DNA of 64,000 nucleotides, from the NCBI GenBank assembly GCA_037952775.1, contig JBANAY010000003.1:4030001-4094000 (forward strand), read 5' to 3'. Below, piece by piece: positions 21,494-32,408 of the stretch; positions within the stretch are counted from its first letter, which is position 1; each line of letters begins with the position of its first letter. Below the pieces are notes generated by a model. The model ran no database searches. It saw only the letters and a program-made list of their open reading frames with translations, and was not told the origin of the DNA. Made by a program: the position numbers and the translations under genes. This DNA comes from Clonostachys chloroleuca (Eukaryota; Ascomycota; Sordariomycetes; Hypocreales; Bionectriaceae).

Positions 21494-22317
21494 CTACTCA
21501 TCGCCTGTGGCATACTCCCCAGACCAAATCTTATCGCTCAAAGCCTTCCGCTCAATAATATAAGCCGCGAGATCGGGTCTTCCACGTAGGATCAAATCAG
21601 CAACCATCCGGCCAAAAACGGTCTCGCCCGACACGTTGAGATGTGTCCTATCCGTCGGGCTCAAGTTGTACTTGTCAGCATCGGCCGAACCGATGGCATT
21701 GATGTAGTCGGTGCTGGCGCGGTTCAAACCCTGGTACTGTATTCCAACAGCTTCGGCCGCGGCAATGGCTGCCTGAGAATGCTCAGCCAAGTTCTCAATG
21801 ACCTTTCCACCCGAGAAGGTACGGCGAGTAAGAGAGGTAAGGATGATCTGCCAAAAATATGAGCAGGATGGCTTCATTAAAGGAGGGAGTTATGCCAGGG
21901 GTCAATATGGCTTACAGGAGTCCCACCAGCGCTGATTACCTCTCTTGCGAGCTGCTCCATGTTGGCCTGGAATTGCGTCAGGGTGATGTTCGCCTCCGCT
22001 TTTTGGTCGTTGTGCCCAAACTGAATCGTCACGATCGGTCGGTAGTTGCATTTCTGATCCTTGACGGCCTGGATTGCCTTGGCCCAATAACCACCTGATC
22101 TAAAGGAAACAGTTGTTGCGCCGCTTTTCCCGATGTTCACTCCGCCCGTCGTATTCTGAAGAAATCTCAAGAAACCATCTCCCCAGCCTCCATTGACAGC
22201 AGTGGTAGAGTCTCCAGTCAGAATAAAGTACGGCGGCAGTTCCTTCTGATGGTTCGTTGTGGGCAGCGCCTGGGTGAGGGCTGCTGCCAACGTGCACAGT
22301 ACTGTACTGAATCGCAT
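21494..22317 (-). CDS. Rhamnogalacturonan acetylesterase-like SGNH hydrolase (CE12)
   Basis: Secreted esterase expected to remove acetyl groups from rhamnogalacturonan I of pectin. Two exons, 21916-22317 and 21494-21847, with a GTAAGC donor and a GGCAG acceptor, give about 251 residues, close to the family's roughly 250. The start at 22317 was chosen because a signal peptide (MRFSTVLCTLAAALTQALP) follows directly; the frame opens upstream only at a TTG. Seen: block I FILTGDST with nucleophile Ser near 37; GGWGDGF; block III FGHND near 100-104; and C-terminal DRTHLNVSG with the catalytic Asp-x-x-His. Together with the PL3 lyase (0 kb) and GH95 enzyme (16 kb) it gives the left third of the window a pectin/hemicellulose flavour. 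The substrate is inferred from the closest recognised family. Confidence 0.9.
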
Positions 22318-23606
22318 GACTGCTCTGTATGATAGTGCAGTATGTGATTTTAATGTCAATCTCAAAAATAGGTAGAAGTGTAATCTCCTGTCACCACTAG
22401 CTAAGAGCCAGCATATACCGTATTAATACTCATTGTCATAGACTCACCGGAAGCCACCTCTCAATGGCAGTTGCTCTCGCACCCATATCCCCTGAGGGTT
22501 TCAAATAGGCAAGTCGCCTCGGGAGAATGTCATCGGCTTTTGATTGTGGAGAGGCCGTAGCCAAGGACGGGATGGGCGGCATGTAACCTGGGGAGGAAGT
22601 GGGGAGAATGCAACCTACGAAGCTTTTATTGATGGAAAATTCGATGACGACTTCTCGCCAATTCGACATAGCAGGTTCTCTCTCGCGGCTTATGTGGAAT
22701 TCATCATTTAACCCAGAATTCTAATTGGCTAAATATAATTTGATATGCGACAGACACAAGCGTTAGAGCTAGCACTTCGCTCAATTTTAATACTTAGTAG
22801 TTTCTGCTAAATACATATATGTATTGAAGGGAAATGCTTCTGTATCTTGCACTTCCCCGATGAGTAGTTGCACTGGTTCCCGTTCAGCCCATGCTCCCGC
22901 AGAAAGCTTGTATCCCTTATCGAGCGTTTGATAGACTGCCGTCGGAGCATCATCTGGCCCAATAAAAACTTGAAACTAATCGACGACAAAACGGCATGTC
23001 TATCCCAGCTCGTTCATCTCCTCCTTTTCATGAGCGGCAGTGTTTATTGGCGCAGCTACAGGTATCGCATCACGATAGTTGAATCAGTCCCGGCTTATTA
23101 GTTATGATTACGACATCAGGTATTTTAAGATGGACTGAGTAATGATTCTCCTTTTGCTATCTTTGGCAATACTATGGAGACTAAAACGTCCATATGATTT
23201 CCAAAGCAGATGTGTTTACATGAAAAAGATTTGGACCCCTCTATGCGATATCCATAGGGGGCCGCTTGATTGAGAGGAATCAAAGGTTGCTATGCTCAAG
23301 CTCATCCATCAACAATCTACAACTACACTAACTCAATATCATAATAGGAGATTGCAAGCCCATGCAGTATGTTTAACAATGAATAATACGAATGTCGCCT
23401 TGCAGAATAAATTTATAGAGTTAAGCTATATGTTTGTCGTCAAGGCTATTCACAAGAGGTCATGAAAGATCTTCCCTCAAAGAAAAATCGGGACAACCCT
23501 TTCCTACAGTCTCTAGAACTGGTCGAAGTGGCCTTCGCCCGGCATTCTAAGTAAGCAGGTCTATATGCATTTAAAATCACTTTTCATCTTCACTTCTGCA
23601 AGATTG
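22318..23606. other. Intergenic region between CE12 and P450 genes
   Basis: About 1.3 kb, AT-rich in places. Short open frames here lack domains and proper starts. It holds the promoter of the minus-strand esterase and the 3' side of the P450 gene. Confidence 0.55.
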
Positions 23607-25441
23607 TTACTCCCTCCTTTTAAAAACAAGAGGGCACTCGTCCTATCAAAGGGAACAAAAACTCGTTAGTCACCTCGTTCAGGATCCAGGGTTATAGGCA
23701 GTGGATGAACTCACGTCGGGGAAAAGACAGGCAAAAACTCTGATCACCTCCGACTTGGGCGTGGGATGGTGCACCCAGTCGAGATCCATGGACGCCTTCC
23801 CAATCATGTGCACCATGGTGAGCGGCACGTACTTGCGCGCAAGGCAGTCATGGGCACCCGCGCCAAACACAAGCCAGTTCTTTGTCTTGGATTCGGCATC
23901 ACCCGATATCCATCGCTCGGGGTCAAAGGTGTCGGGGTCAGGGTAGACCTTGGGGTCGTGGAGAGAAGGATAGCAGGAAGGAATAATCATGGCGCCCTTG
24001 GGGACGGTGTAGTCTGGTGTGACGGGGAACGCCTTGGTGGCGGTGTAAGGAACGAAGATGACGGGCGGGCGGTATCGGAGCAGCTCCTTGACGACAGCGT
24101 TGGTATAGGGCAACCTCTCATACATATCCAGCTCGAAAGGGCGGCTTCGATCACCTCCACGGATGGCGAGGTTCTCCTCACGGACCTTGTCGAGGACGTC
24201 GGGCCTCTGGGCCATAATCTGGAAAAGAAAAGTGGTGGCACTGCTGGAGGCGTCCTGGGACGCGAAAAGAAAGGTGAACAGCACCTGGCCGATCTCCTCG
24301 TTGGAAAAATCTCGGATCAGGTTCTGGGGTTTGGGCACGTCCTTCTCGCCGGCCTCGACTCGCTCGCGATACTTCTTGGACTCCATCATGTGGAGAACCC
24401 ACTCGTCGACGGTGCAGGTTGGCGGAGCTCCTGAAGCCATGTTGACCTTGCATCGAGCAGCACAACGAGCAAATTCGGCCTGGACTTCCTTTGCCAGCTT
24501 TCTTCCCTTGTAAGTCTTGGTTCCGGGGACATAGATGGAAAGGGGAACATTCACGAGCTCGAGGGCGGCGGTAACCAGGTAGTAGTCGTCTGCAATGCTC
24601 TTGACGGCGTCCTGGGAGATGTAGTCTCCGAAAAAGGTGCGGCAAGAGAGGGCACATTGGATCTCTCTGAACATTCCCATAAACTCGGTCGGCTTTCCCC
24701 CTTTCTCCTTGCTGAGTCCGACAAACTTGTTGAAATAGTCGTCGTACACACGCTCCTGAACGGGGAGGTAGGTGCTGAGGGCCTTGTTGGTGAAAAGGCC
24801 GGTGAGTCCCTTGCGATACTCGGTGTGAGCTTTACCATTGAGGAAAACCCAAGCGGTCTCGCCAATGATTTGCTCTGCAACGGGCACGAGGCATGGCTTG
24901 GTGAACGTGGGGGATTTGAAGACCTTGTGGGCAATGTCCCGGTCTGAAGCCAGAACGACAAACCTGAATAGATGTTAACTCAGACATAATTAGATCACCT
25001 CAAGCATCCCTAGAAGTTATCCAGGAAATCGATTGGGAAGAATGGGGACTGACTTGTGGAAAACAGAGACACAGCTGAGGGGTCCACTGGCCCATTGAGC
25101 AAGATACTCGGTGAACTTGGGGTATAAAGCCTGAACAAATGGGCCCATAAACGGAATCTTAAATGTCGGGCCGGCGATGGAACCCTTCATCGACCAGTAG
25201 CGGACTAATGACATCACTTGTTAGTCGGGCAAAACCTTTGTTGGATGGATTCGATGGGTATACCCTGGTCATAGGCTACGAGAAGCAGCAGCACCGTGAC
25301 TGTCAATTGAAGATTGGTCACGGCAGGCAAATAGTTGGCCAAAAGACCTGTAACCAATCCCGCGGCCTCGGCGGGCGTCGCAAATGTGGTGGCATTGTCC
25401 ATCACGGGAGCAACGACGCCCCCTTCAACGACAGAAGCCAT
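23607..25441 (-). CDS. Cytochrome P450, CYP61 (C-22 sterol desaturase, ERG5-like)
   Basis: ER-membrane haem monooxygenase family that introduces the C22-C23 double bond of ergosterol. Four exons: 25264-25441, 25054-25204, 23715-24963, and a 36-nt last exon 23607-23642 reached through a GTGAGT...TGACTAAC...GATAG intron; total about 537 residues. Seen: N-terminal membrane anchor [70 protein letters not shown]; I-helix FASQDASSSATTF; K-helix KELLRYRPP (ExxR); haem loop FGAGAHDCLARKY; and C-terminal DLDWVHHPTP. These are CYP61 signatures. Odd: the residue two after the haem Cys is Ala, where most P450s and ERG5 proteins have Gly. It may be a second copy beside a housekeeping gene elsewhere in the genome, which the window cannot show. 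It is next to a Zn2Cys6 regulator on the same strand. Confidence 0.93.
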
Positions 25442-26259
25442 AATGGGTGAACTATATCCGAAAAGAGGCCAAACTCACGCTCGTATCAGCCCTAAAAATT
25501 AGAGATGCTTGAACGAGAAGAGTGATCCAAGTGATCTCCCTTACGAACAAGTCGAACTTTGTGCCCCCACTCCCCTTTATAGGTTCTATCCCCAGCGCGA
25601 GGGAGGCCCGGACAACGGTTTAGACTCAGGGATGGGGTCATTTCTCGGAAGGCGAAAGGGACCACACCCGTCCGAGATTGACAGACGTTGCCAATCGCGC
25701 ACTAGACTCCGATATGCAAAGCCCATGTTTCCATCGCTGGTCGAGCATCAGCAATGAGGCCGGAATTGAGGCGATTCCCGATTGGAAGAAACCCTGAAGC
25801 AAAGCATCTGAGACGGACGCGGAGTCTAGTCCTCTTTAGGCTTAGTCTCCGCGACCCTCAGCGCTGTGATTCGTATCATCTCGAATCTGCAATATCTGAC
25901 GCGCATGTTGGTGGAGGGTCGAGGGACTGGCTCGGCAGCCGCCTGGAGAACAGGTGCGTCCGTCGTAATCGGGTTCAAGGCGGTCGGTCCCGGTTCATGG
26001 TCTTCTGCGACATGATGTGCCACGCCGGGCCAACCAACACGCGCATCATTCTCACCTTCTAAGCGGGGTGGGCTACACGTTCCCCAGGCTGCTCGTAATC
26101 GTATTTATCCTCGCGTCATCTCCCCAGCTGGACCTTTTGCCAAGTGGCCATGTACGGACTATTCTTTGTAATCTCGCCCCGTAGGTAGTGAAATCATGGA
26201 CGTTCCGTGACCAGCAACGTAGAGACGAAAAAAGGTATTACCCAATGGGAGAACGTTTA
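25442..26259. other. Promoter-side intergenic region of the P450 gene
   Basis: About 800 bases between the P450 start and the 3' end of the Zn2Cys6 gene. I see no gene. Sterol-response elements could be expected here, but none is clear enough to call. Confidence 0.5.
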
Positions 26260-27885
26260 TTATGATTCTTGCAGCATCCCCCATATCTCTTCCCACCTTC
26301 TTGATATGGCCTCTCCCTGAGGCACTGGTATCCAGAGTATGCGCTCGAGACGGCCGAGTACTTGCTTCCATTCACGCAGCCGAAGCGCCAGCGCGGCAAC
26401 ACAGGCCTGGTCGAAGAACCATTGAGCTTGGGGCATGCCCGTTGATGCAGCCATGCCAATCGAGAGCAGCCAGATGTGGAGGTCGCTGTGTAAGTAATCT
26501 GTCTGGGTCAATGTCTCAAGATGTTGCTTGAGCTGTGTGAGGATGCAATTGGTAAGGGTAGCGTGAGAGTAGTACGTCGTTCCGTGGACGATGAGCATGT
26601 AAAGAACCAGAGCGTGGCGTAGACACTCGTATACGGCGATACACAAGGGCTCAGGAGAAGAATTGGGCGGGAGTAGTAGCAGCTTGTGGACGACAAAACA
26701 AGTGAGGTCGTGTAACTCTGTACTGGAAGGTGGGGGGATCTCGATCTGGTGAAAGACGGCTTGTAGATGTGCGATGATGCTACTCATCTCAGGATCTACG
26801 TCGATTTCGTCCGGGATCGGCTTGAGGATGCTGGGGACCATCGATGCCATCTTCCACTGGAGAATTGGGCCAACGCCATCACCAAACCCCAAATCGTCTT
26901 GGGTTAGGAACTGGGGAGCACCCATCACAATCATTGACACCCTTGGTAGAAAAGAATTAGCAAAACGCACATGCTATGGCTGGAATGTAGATACATACCA
27001 TGAGACCATTCTGGCCGTAAGTGGACTTGTGGTCTTGACCTGGTTGATACCTCCTCTAATGCCTACCATGCGCTTGACGCCGGCAATGTGCATTGTGCTG
27101 GCATCAATGTTCCCTTTCCCAAACTGAGAGACAGTCAGTAAGCAGAGCCTGTTGATTCAGTGTTTATGAGGGGTTGCAAACCTCGATAGCAGCCAGCGTG
27201 ACGACTGAATTCATGGTCTCATCCTGGATCGCCAATGATGAATCCCCTATCCGCTTCCTGACCAGCGATACTGAGTCCATCATCAACATATCTGAAATGG
27301 GGAACCCCTTCTGTGCTCTCAATTCCTTGTCTAGGGAGGCAGTTTGCAATGATACGTGGAATAAGGCCGGGTCTGCGAGAGCGAGCGGCCACCATGACAC
27401 GACAAAAGGATTGGAGCCCATGTTCATATCTAGAGGGTAATACTGGAAGGCAATGCTGGAAAGGACTGAAAGGAATTTGTCAGCTCAGCGAGTTGACATC
27501 TGAAAAGGCATCACGTACAATGGTGGATTAATTGTTGGACATGAGCCCGGGGTAGCCTGGTGGGCGGGTAGGAGTCAAAGGGATCAAACGACGGATCAAC
27601 CGGCTTAAACAGCTCGACGAGGTTTTCCACGAGAACAGAGCCCCCTCGTCTCGGGGATGCTGGAAGAAGAGGTGTGTCATGTTTCAGGGCCAGTTTGGTA
27701 ACCTGGCGCGGCATGCGGGCGGTGACGGGGGATGATGAGGAAGATGAGGTCAGAGGCTGGTTGGCATAGACGCAGCGGACCTTGCGCTTGATGCATCGCG
27801 AGCATTGGGGTGTGCGAAGGTCGCAGGAATGCTTGGATTTGGCGCAGGCATCGCATGAGCGACGCAGACTTGCGCGGTGGTTCAT
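26260..27885 (-). CDS. Zn2Cys6 transcription factor with Fungal_trans_2-like C-terminal region
   Basis: Nuclear regulator; targets unknown. Four exons, 27519-27885, 27182-27465, 26999-27123 and 26260-26941, keep phase through three GT-AG introns and give about 485 residues. Start 27885 was chosen because the Zn cluster follows directly (CX2CX6CX6CX2CX6C, near residues 11-38) and upstream starts are only TTG. After a Ser-rich linker comes AFQYYPLD.. SLVRKRIGD.. and AGVKRMVGIRGGINQV, then a helical C-terminal region ending LERILWIPVPQGEAISRRWEEIWGML. This is the layout of sterol-uptake-like and related regulators with the PF11951/DUF3468 module. The WIPVPQ..WEEIW end is very characteristic of that type. 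Its closeness to the CYP61 gene (about 0.8 kb, same strand) invites, but does not prove, a regulatory link. Confidence 0.9.
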
Positions 27886-28800
27886 GGGCGAGGGCGAGGT
27901 GTGGTGGGCATTGGTGATAACGAGCGTGGTGTAGGTAGTACAGTGTGGATTGAACGATGGCAGGAGCAGTTTCAATTGACTTGAATCCAGGTGGGCGTCT
28001 TATTATTGGTTCCGGCTTGCGAGAAAAATGCAATATTGATTCCAGTGGCCCACAGCGATCATGTAAGCGCTGAATTCAGCTGCTTTAGTTGGCTGGAGCT
28101 GCTGATGTGGCCCGCTGTAATACCATCACGAGGGCCTCACCAGGGCGCTGTAGATATCGCTATAGGCAATCCGGCCTTGAACCTCGCAAGCTGTCAGTCA
28201 AGCGGCCGATGCGACAATTGCACTCACGACAATAGATCAACTGTTTTGTATAAGTAGGTATTACAACACCAGACCAAGGTCCCCCCAAGACTAGGCCTTT
28301 ATTCAGACCGCCTGGCATTCCTTGGCAACCTTGTTTCATGACTCGATGCACGGCAGTTTCCCCGTCCCTACTTACCTACCCTATATCCATCTGACATGTT
28401 AACGAAAATTTGAGGGAATCTTTCATTCAAATCGTCTCTTCTAGGCGCATTCTCATTAACCCAGCCTTTTGATTTTGTAACAGAAGATGATTTGTCCGTC
28501 TTTGACCTCATTAGAGGTAGGAGAGGTATGTAGCATTGTTTGGTCGAAGCCCTTCAACTGCTAAGATTAGTGAAATGTTCATTTTACACTTCGTGATCAT
28601 AAACCTAGCTACCAGAAGCGTTGCAAAGACAATCAAAATATGACTATTATTGAATATATATTGCATACACATAATGCTAAATTAATTTTACAGTCATACT
28701 TTGAATATTTAGCGAAGTAACAAAAATGAAAGGGGACTACTCGCTGATATATTTTATCAAGCCTAGCGTGGGGAGGATAGTCAAAAAAGGCAAAAGAAGA
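27886..28800. other. Intergenic region between regulator and tRNA-Arg
   Basis: About 900 bases including the promoter of the minus-strand Zn2Cys6 gene. No gene or repeat recognised. Confidence 0.5.
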
Positions 28801-28871
28801 GGTCTCAGTGGGGATCGAACCCACAATCTCCTGATTCGTAGTCAGACGCCTTGCCATTGGGCCATGAGACC
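28801..28871 (-). tRNA. tRNA-Arg (ACG)
   Basis: Minus strand: acceptor stem GGTCTCA/TGAGACC pairs over 7 bp. D-arm with GGCCCAATGGCAAGGC, anticodon stem TCTGA/TCAGG around loop CTACGAA (anticodon ACG), and T-arm GTGGG TTCGATC CCCAC. Length 71 without intron. ACG is read as inosine-CG after deamination, decoding CGU, CGC and CGA. Confidence 0.95.
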
Positions 28872-30721
28872 TTGCGCTGTTGTTGAAACGCTGTCTCAAT
28901 TTAGCACTCATGTTCGTCTCCAAGTCTCGTCGGATAACGCTCCAGGTGGGGTTAAGATTGCTGTGCTAAAACCCTTCCCACCAGGCAAGACGCGGGAGCT
29001 CACGGGATGTATCACGTGATAGCCTTTTCTGTATCCGTTGAACAAATTCCTTATTCATAGACGCTCATTAAATAATAAGAAATTCAAGTCTCCTTTTAAT
29101 TCTGCTTCGGTTGGCGGGTTATACCTGTGGCAAATCGTCACAGCTTTTCCTGCCACGGCTTCATTTACTACCTTTGAGATAGTGGGACGAGGGAAGAGAG
29201 GCAGGTCATCAAGACATCAAGAGGTGAAAGATTGGTATCCCCTTAAGATTTAGGCAACATTCTCACTCTATTTATGAGTTTGAGTTGTAAACTTAAAGGC
29301 CGCCGAGTATGCTCTGACACTACAGGGGTAGTAGCGACCTTCTTAGCTTTCGCAACCAACAACGCCCGTTCACATCGTTTGCCTTCACACCTGTTATCCA
29401 AATGACGAAGTGTATATGATGTCTCCCAAGAAAGCAGAGGTCACATTTTCCATGTCATTCGAGGAATGAACGAGTGTACCAACTCACATTATGCTTGTTC
29501 TCACCTCGACTATTGAAACACTGAGTATCCAGGGCTTATCGTATGGTATTGTCCGTCTGGCACGGGGAGCTTCTTTTTTCGACTACAGACATGTTGGGCC
29601 ACTGGTGGGTGAGCTTATCAGATTTCGAGTCATTCCCCAAAGTTGATCATTTCGGATACCTCTCTCCTTTGTAATCAAGTCTGCGCCCAGTCCTTCGGTT
29701 AAAGAACGTGCTGCCCTGCCTTAAGTTTGTGTAATCTGGTTTCAGTGGCTTCTGGCTAAAATCTAAGTCAGCGGCTTATGTCAATATAAACTCAGTTCCT
29801 TACGCAGATAGATTCATATTATCATACGAAATCCATAAAGCACCATGCCAGCTCTAAGACAATACATCTTATACAGTGAGCTAGGTGCTTCTTATCAAGT
29901 CTCGAGAGCTCGAGCCAACATGACCCTATAATGAACCATCTCTGGGCAGCAGCGTCATCGTGTTGAGATGTCGGCTCTAGCCTCTTCCACTGCTGTTTTG
30001 TACTTTATACGTGAACTCTCATTAGGACATCGGCGGGTGGTGCTGGAAAATACCGCTTTTGGATGCCAACATCCAATGGAATTCCCTTCGGGCTACTTGC
30101 ACTACGCCTGCCCATACGAAATTAACACAGGATCTTTCCAAGCTAATTGAAATATGTGCAGGATGACTTATTTGATATAAATGAAGCATCGAGGAAGGTA
30201 TAGCTACAGTTCTAGCTCTCAATGCCGTCTCTTGGATAAGCGGACATCAATTGCGTCGGATATGATAGAATTGGCTAAATGCAAGACCTACCGCTTGGGA
30301 ACACATTGTTCCTCTTGTTCACTGAGTGGGTATATTCTGGCTAGTGTCTGTGCGTGTTCAAGCTATACTGAAGGCGTCATGGCCGTGTGTTCTGGCTCGC
30401 CATATCTATGTTCCGTCTCTGGAGGGCGTTGCCGTGTTATATCGGATAACCATCAATTCTGGCCGGCAAACGGAAGCTTGACACTCGCATTCGCGGTGAA
30501 ACCTCCGACATAGGACACATATGCGACCCCTCATCTGCCTGTAACTTCGGTATGGCGTTAGGCCGAGCTCCACAGTCAAGACACCCCGCTCCGGAAAAGG
30601 AGCCCGATTGCTTCATGCCGAGCACTTCAGCACCTTTCTCCTTCATTCGACCCCCTACTAAATCTCGCAGAAACGCTTTTGTTGAACAATTTATCCAGTA
30701 TACACCATTCTAGATTCCAAA
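28872..30721. other. Gene-free stretch of about 1.85 kb
   Basis: Open frames here (for example 30181-30513, Cys-rich but without signal peptide or domain) are not convincing. The right end is the promoter of the HpcH/HpaI aldolase gene. No repeats noticed. Confidence 0.5.
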
Positions 30722-31907
30722 ATGCCGTTTGACACCCCTCTGAAAACATCCCTCCAAAGCCAGCCAACAGCCTGGGGCTTCTGGCTCACGTGAGTTCCCC
30801 ATCTGCTTATCTGTTTCTTCAGCATAACACCTTGAAGATTTGGGAATGTTTTGAGAGACCCTCACTAATCATCCGTCTCTTCTCATAGCCTACCAAGCGC
30901 GCCAGTCGCTCGCGTAATTCTTCGATCTGGACAGTTTGCGCCATTCAAGGGCTTCAGCTGGGTGCTGATTGATGCCGAGCATGGTTTGATATCGGATAAG
31001 GACTACTATGAGGTATGTACGCCCCTTTTCAGGCTGGCGGGAGGGGGGTTTATGCTTACATCGCCTAGCTGTCCACGGCTATTGCCTCAGAGGGTGCTAC
31101 ACCCATCGTTCGTGTCCCTTGGCACGAGGAGTGGATGATCAAGCGGGCTCTTGACTCTGGCGCACACGGAATTTTGACCCCCATGTGCCATTCTGCAGTA
31201 CGTCTACCACCTGAATTGTACTTCATTACCAAATGACGAGTCCTTTCTAACTCGTGCTCTTTGACAACCGTAGGAGGATGCGAAGCGTATTGTGTCCTAC
31301 TGCAAGTACCCGCCCGTTGGGTCTCGCGGATACGGGCCCATGTTCGCTCCCCATTCGCTCCCCGGAGTATCTGGAGGCCAGTATGACGACTCGGCTGACC
31401 AAAGTTTGTTGGTCATGGTGCAAATTGAGTCCAGGTCAGCAGTTGAGCAAGTGGAGGAGATTGCCAAGACCCCAGGCTTGGACGTTCTCCTAATTGGTAA
31501 GCTTGAACCTAATGCTTGAGATTTCTGTATGAAAGAGCTATAAGCTAACGGGAGAACGCGATTTTTTAGGTCCTTTTGATTTGGCCAAGCAAATGAACGT
31601 GGTCCGAGGCGGCGAAGAGCACGAGGCCGCTATTCAAAGGACTCTCAAGGCAGCTAAGGCAGCAGGCAAGAAAGCAGCAATTTTCTGTAAGTCTTTCACA
31701 TGTGCCGATGTGGCTCCTCAAAGAAGCAAGGTTAGCTAATAGGGGGTAACAGGCACAAATGGCCAACAAGCTCAGGAGCGCGCCCAACAAGGGTTCGATC
31801 TGGTATCTATTGCTACTGACTTGGCGGCAATAGAGTCAGGCATGACTCGCGAGCTAGCTACTGCCAATGGAACAGATTTAGACGGGAAGGCCAGAGATGG
31901 ATACTAA
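30722..31907 (+). CDS. HpcH/HpaI-type aldolase
   Basis: Class II, metal-dependent aldolase of the HpcH/HpaI family, which cleaves 4-hydroxy-2-oxo acids such as 2,4-dihydroxyhept-2-enedioate into pyruvate or related oxo acids plus an aldehyde; likely in degradation of aromatic or sugar acids. Six exons: 30722-30789, 30889-31012, 31069-31197, 31274-31496, 31570-31686, 31753-31907, all with GT-AG ends and consistent phase, giving about 271 residues, the usual size. Seen: LIDAEHGL with the family's Asp-x-Glu-His; ATPIVRVPWH with the substrate Arg; GAHGILTPMCHSAEDA; VQIESRSAVEQ with a metal-ligand Glu; and GPFDLAKQM with a metal-ligand Asp. No signal peptide. The exact substrate cannot be told. 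It is isolated from other catabolic genes. Confidence 0.9.
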
Positions 31908-32408
31908 TGGCTAGCATAATAGAGCATTGAGCATTTGATCTATTATAGAGAATTATAGACTCTGATGTCCACAGAGCCATTATCGGCCGTCACACGCCCC
32001 CACCAATCTTCCAGTTAAGGCAGATGAATAATTCATCGGCGAACAGAAAGTTCCCGCATTGAACGTGTATGATAAAATTCTTCCCTTGCCTTGACTCTCA
32101 TGAAACTTTTTTACATGTCCAATTCTTCTTTTTCCTCCCATTTGAAGTTTTCTCACTGCCGTTATGGATATACCTGATTAATTTACCCAACTTAAATCTG
32201 ATCAACGGAAAACTCGTAAGAACGGCATAACGGACGTTTGTCTTAGTCTACATTACCAAGCAGTCTCTAAGTCCAGGCTCAAGACCAAAATTAGAGAAAA
32301 AAGAAAACTGGTTAGAACGATAAGAAAGATATGTAGTCGACATGGAATAAAATACCCCTTATTAGCATCCCTATCCTACAACCCACTTACCTCCAGTGAC
32401 ACATGCAC
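31908..32408. other. Convergent intergenic region
   Basis: About 500 bases between the aldolase 3' end and the kinase 3' end on the other strand. No gene, repeat or RNA recognised. Confidence 0.5.

Noticed and set aside
30181..30513. 110-codon ATG frame rich in Cys
   Set aside because: No signal peptide, no family, irregular Cys spacing and no supporting context; probably chance.
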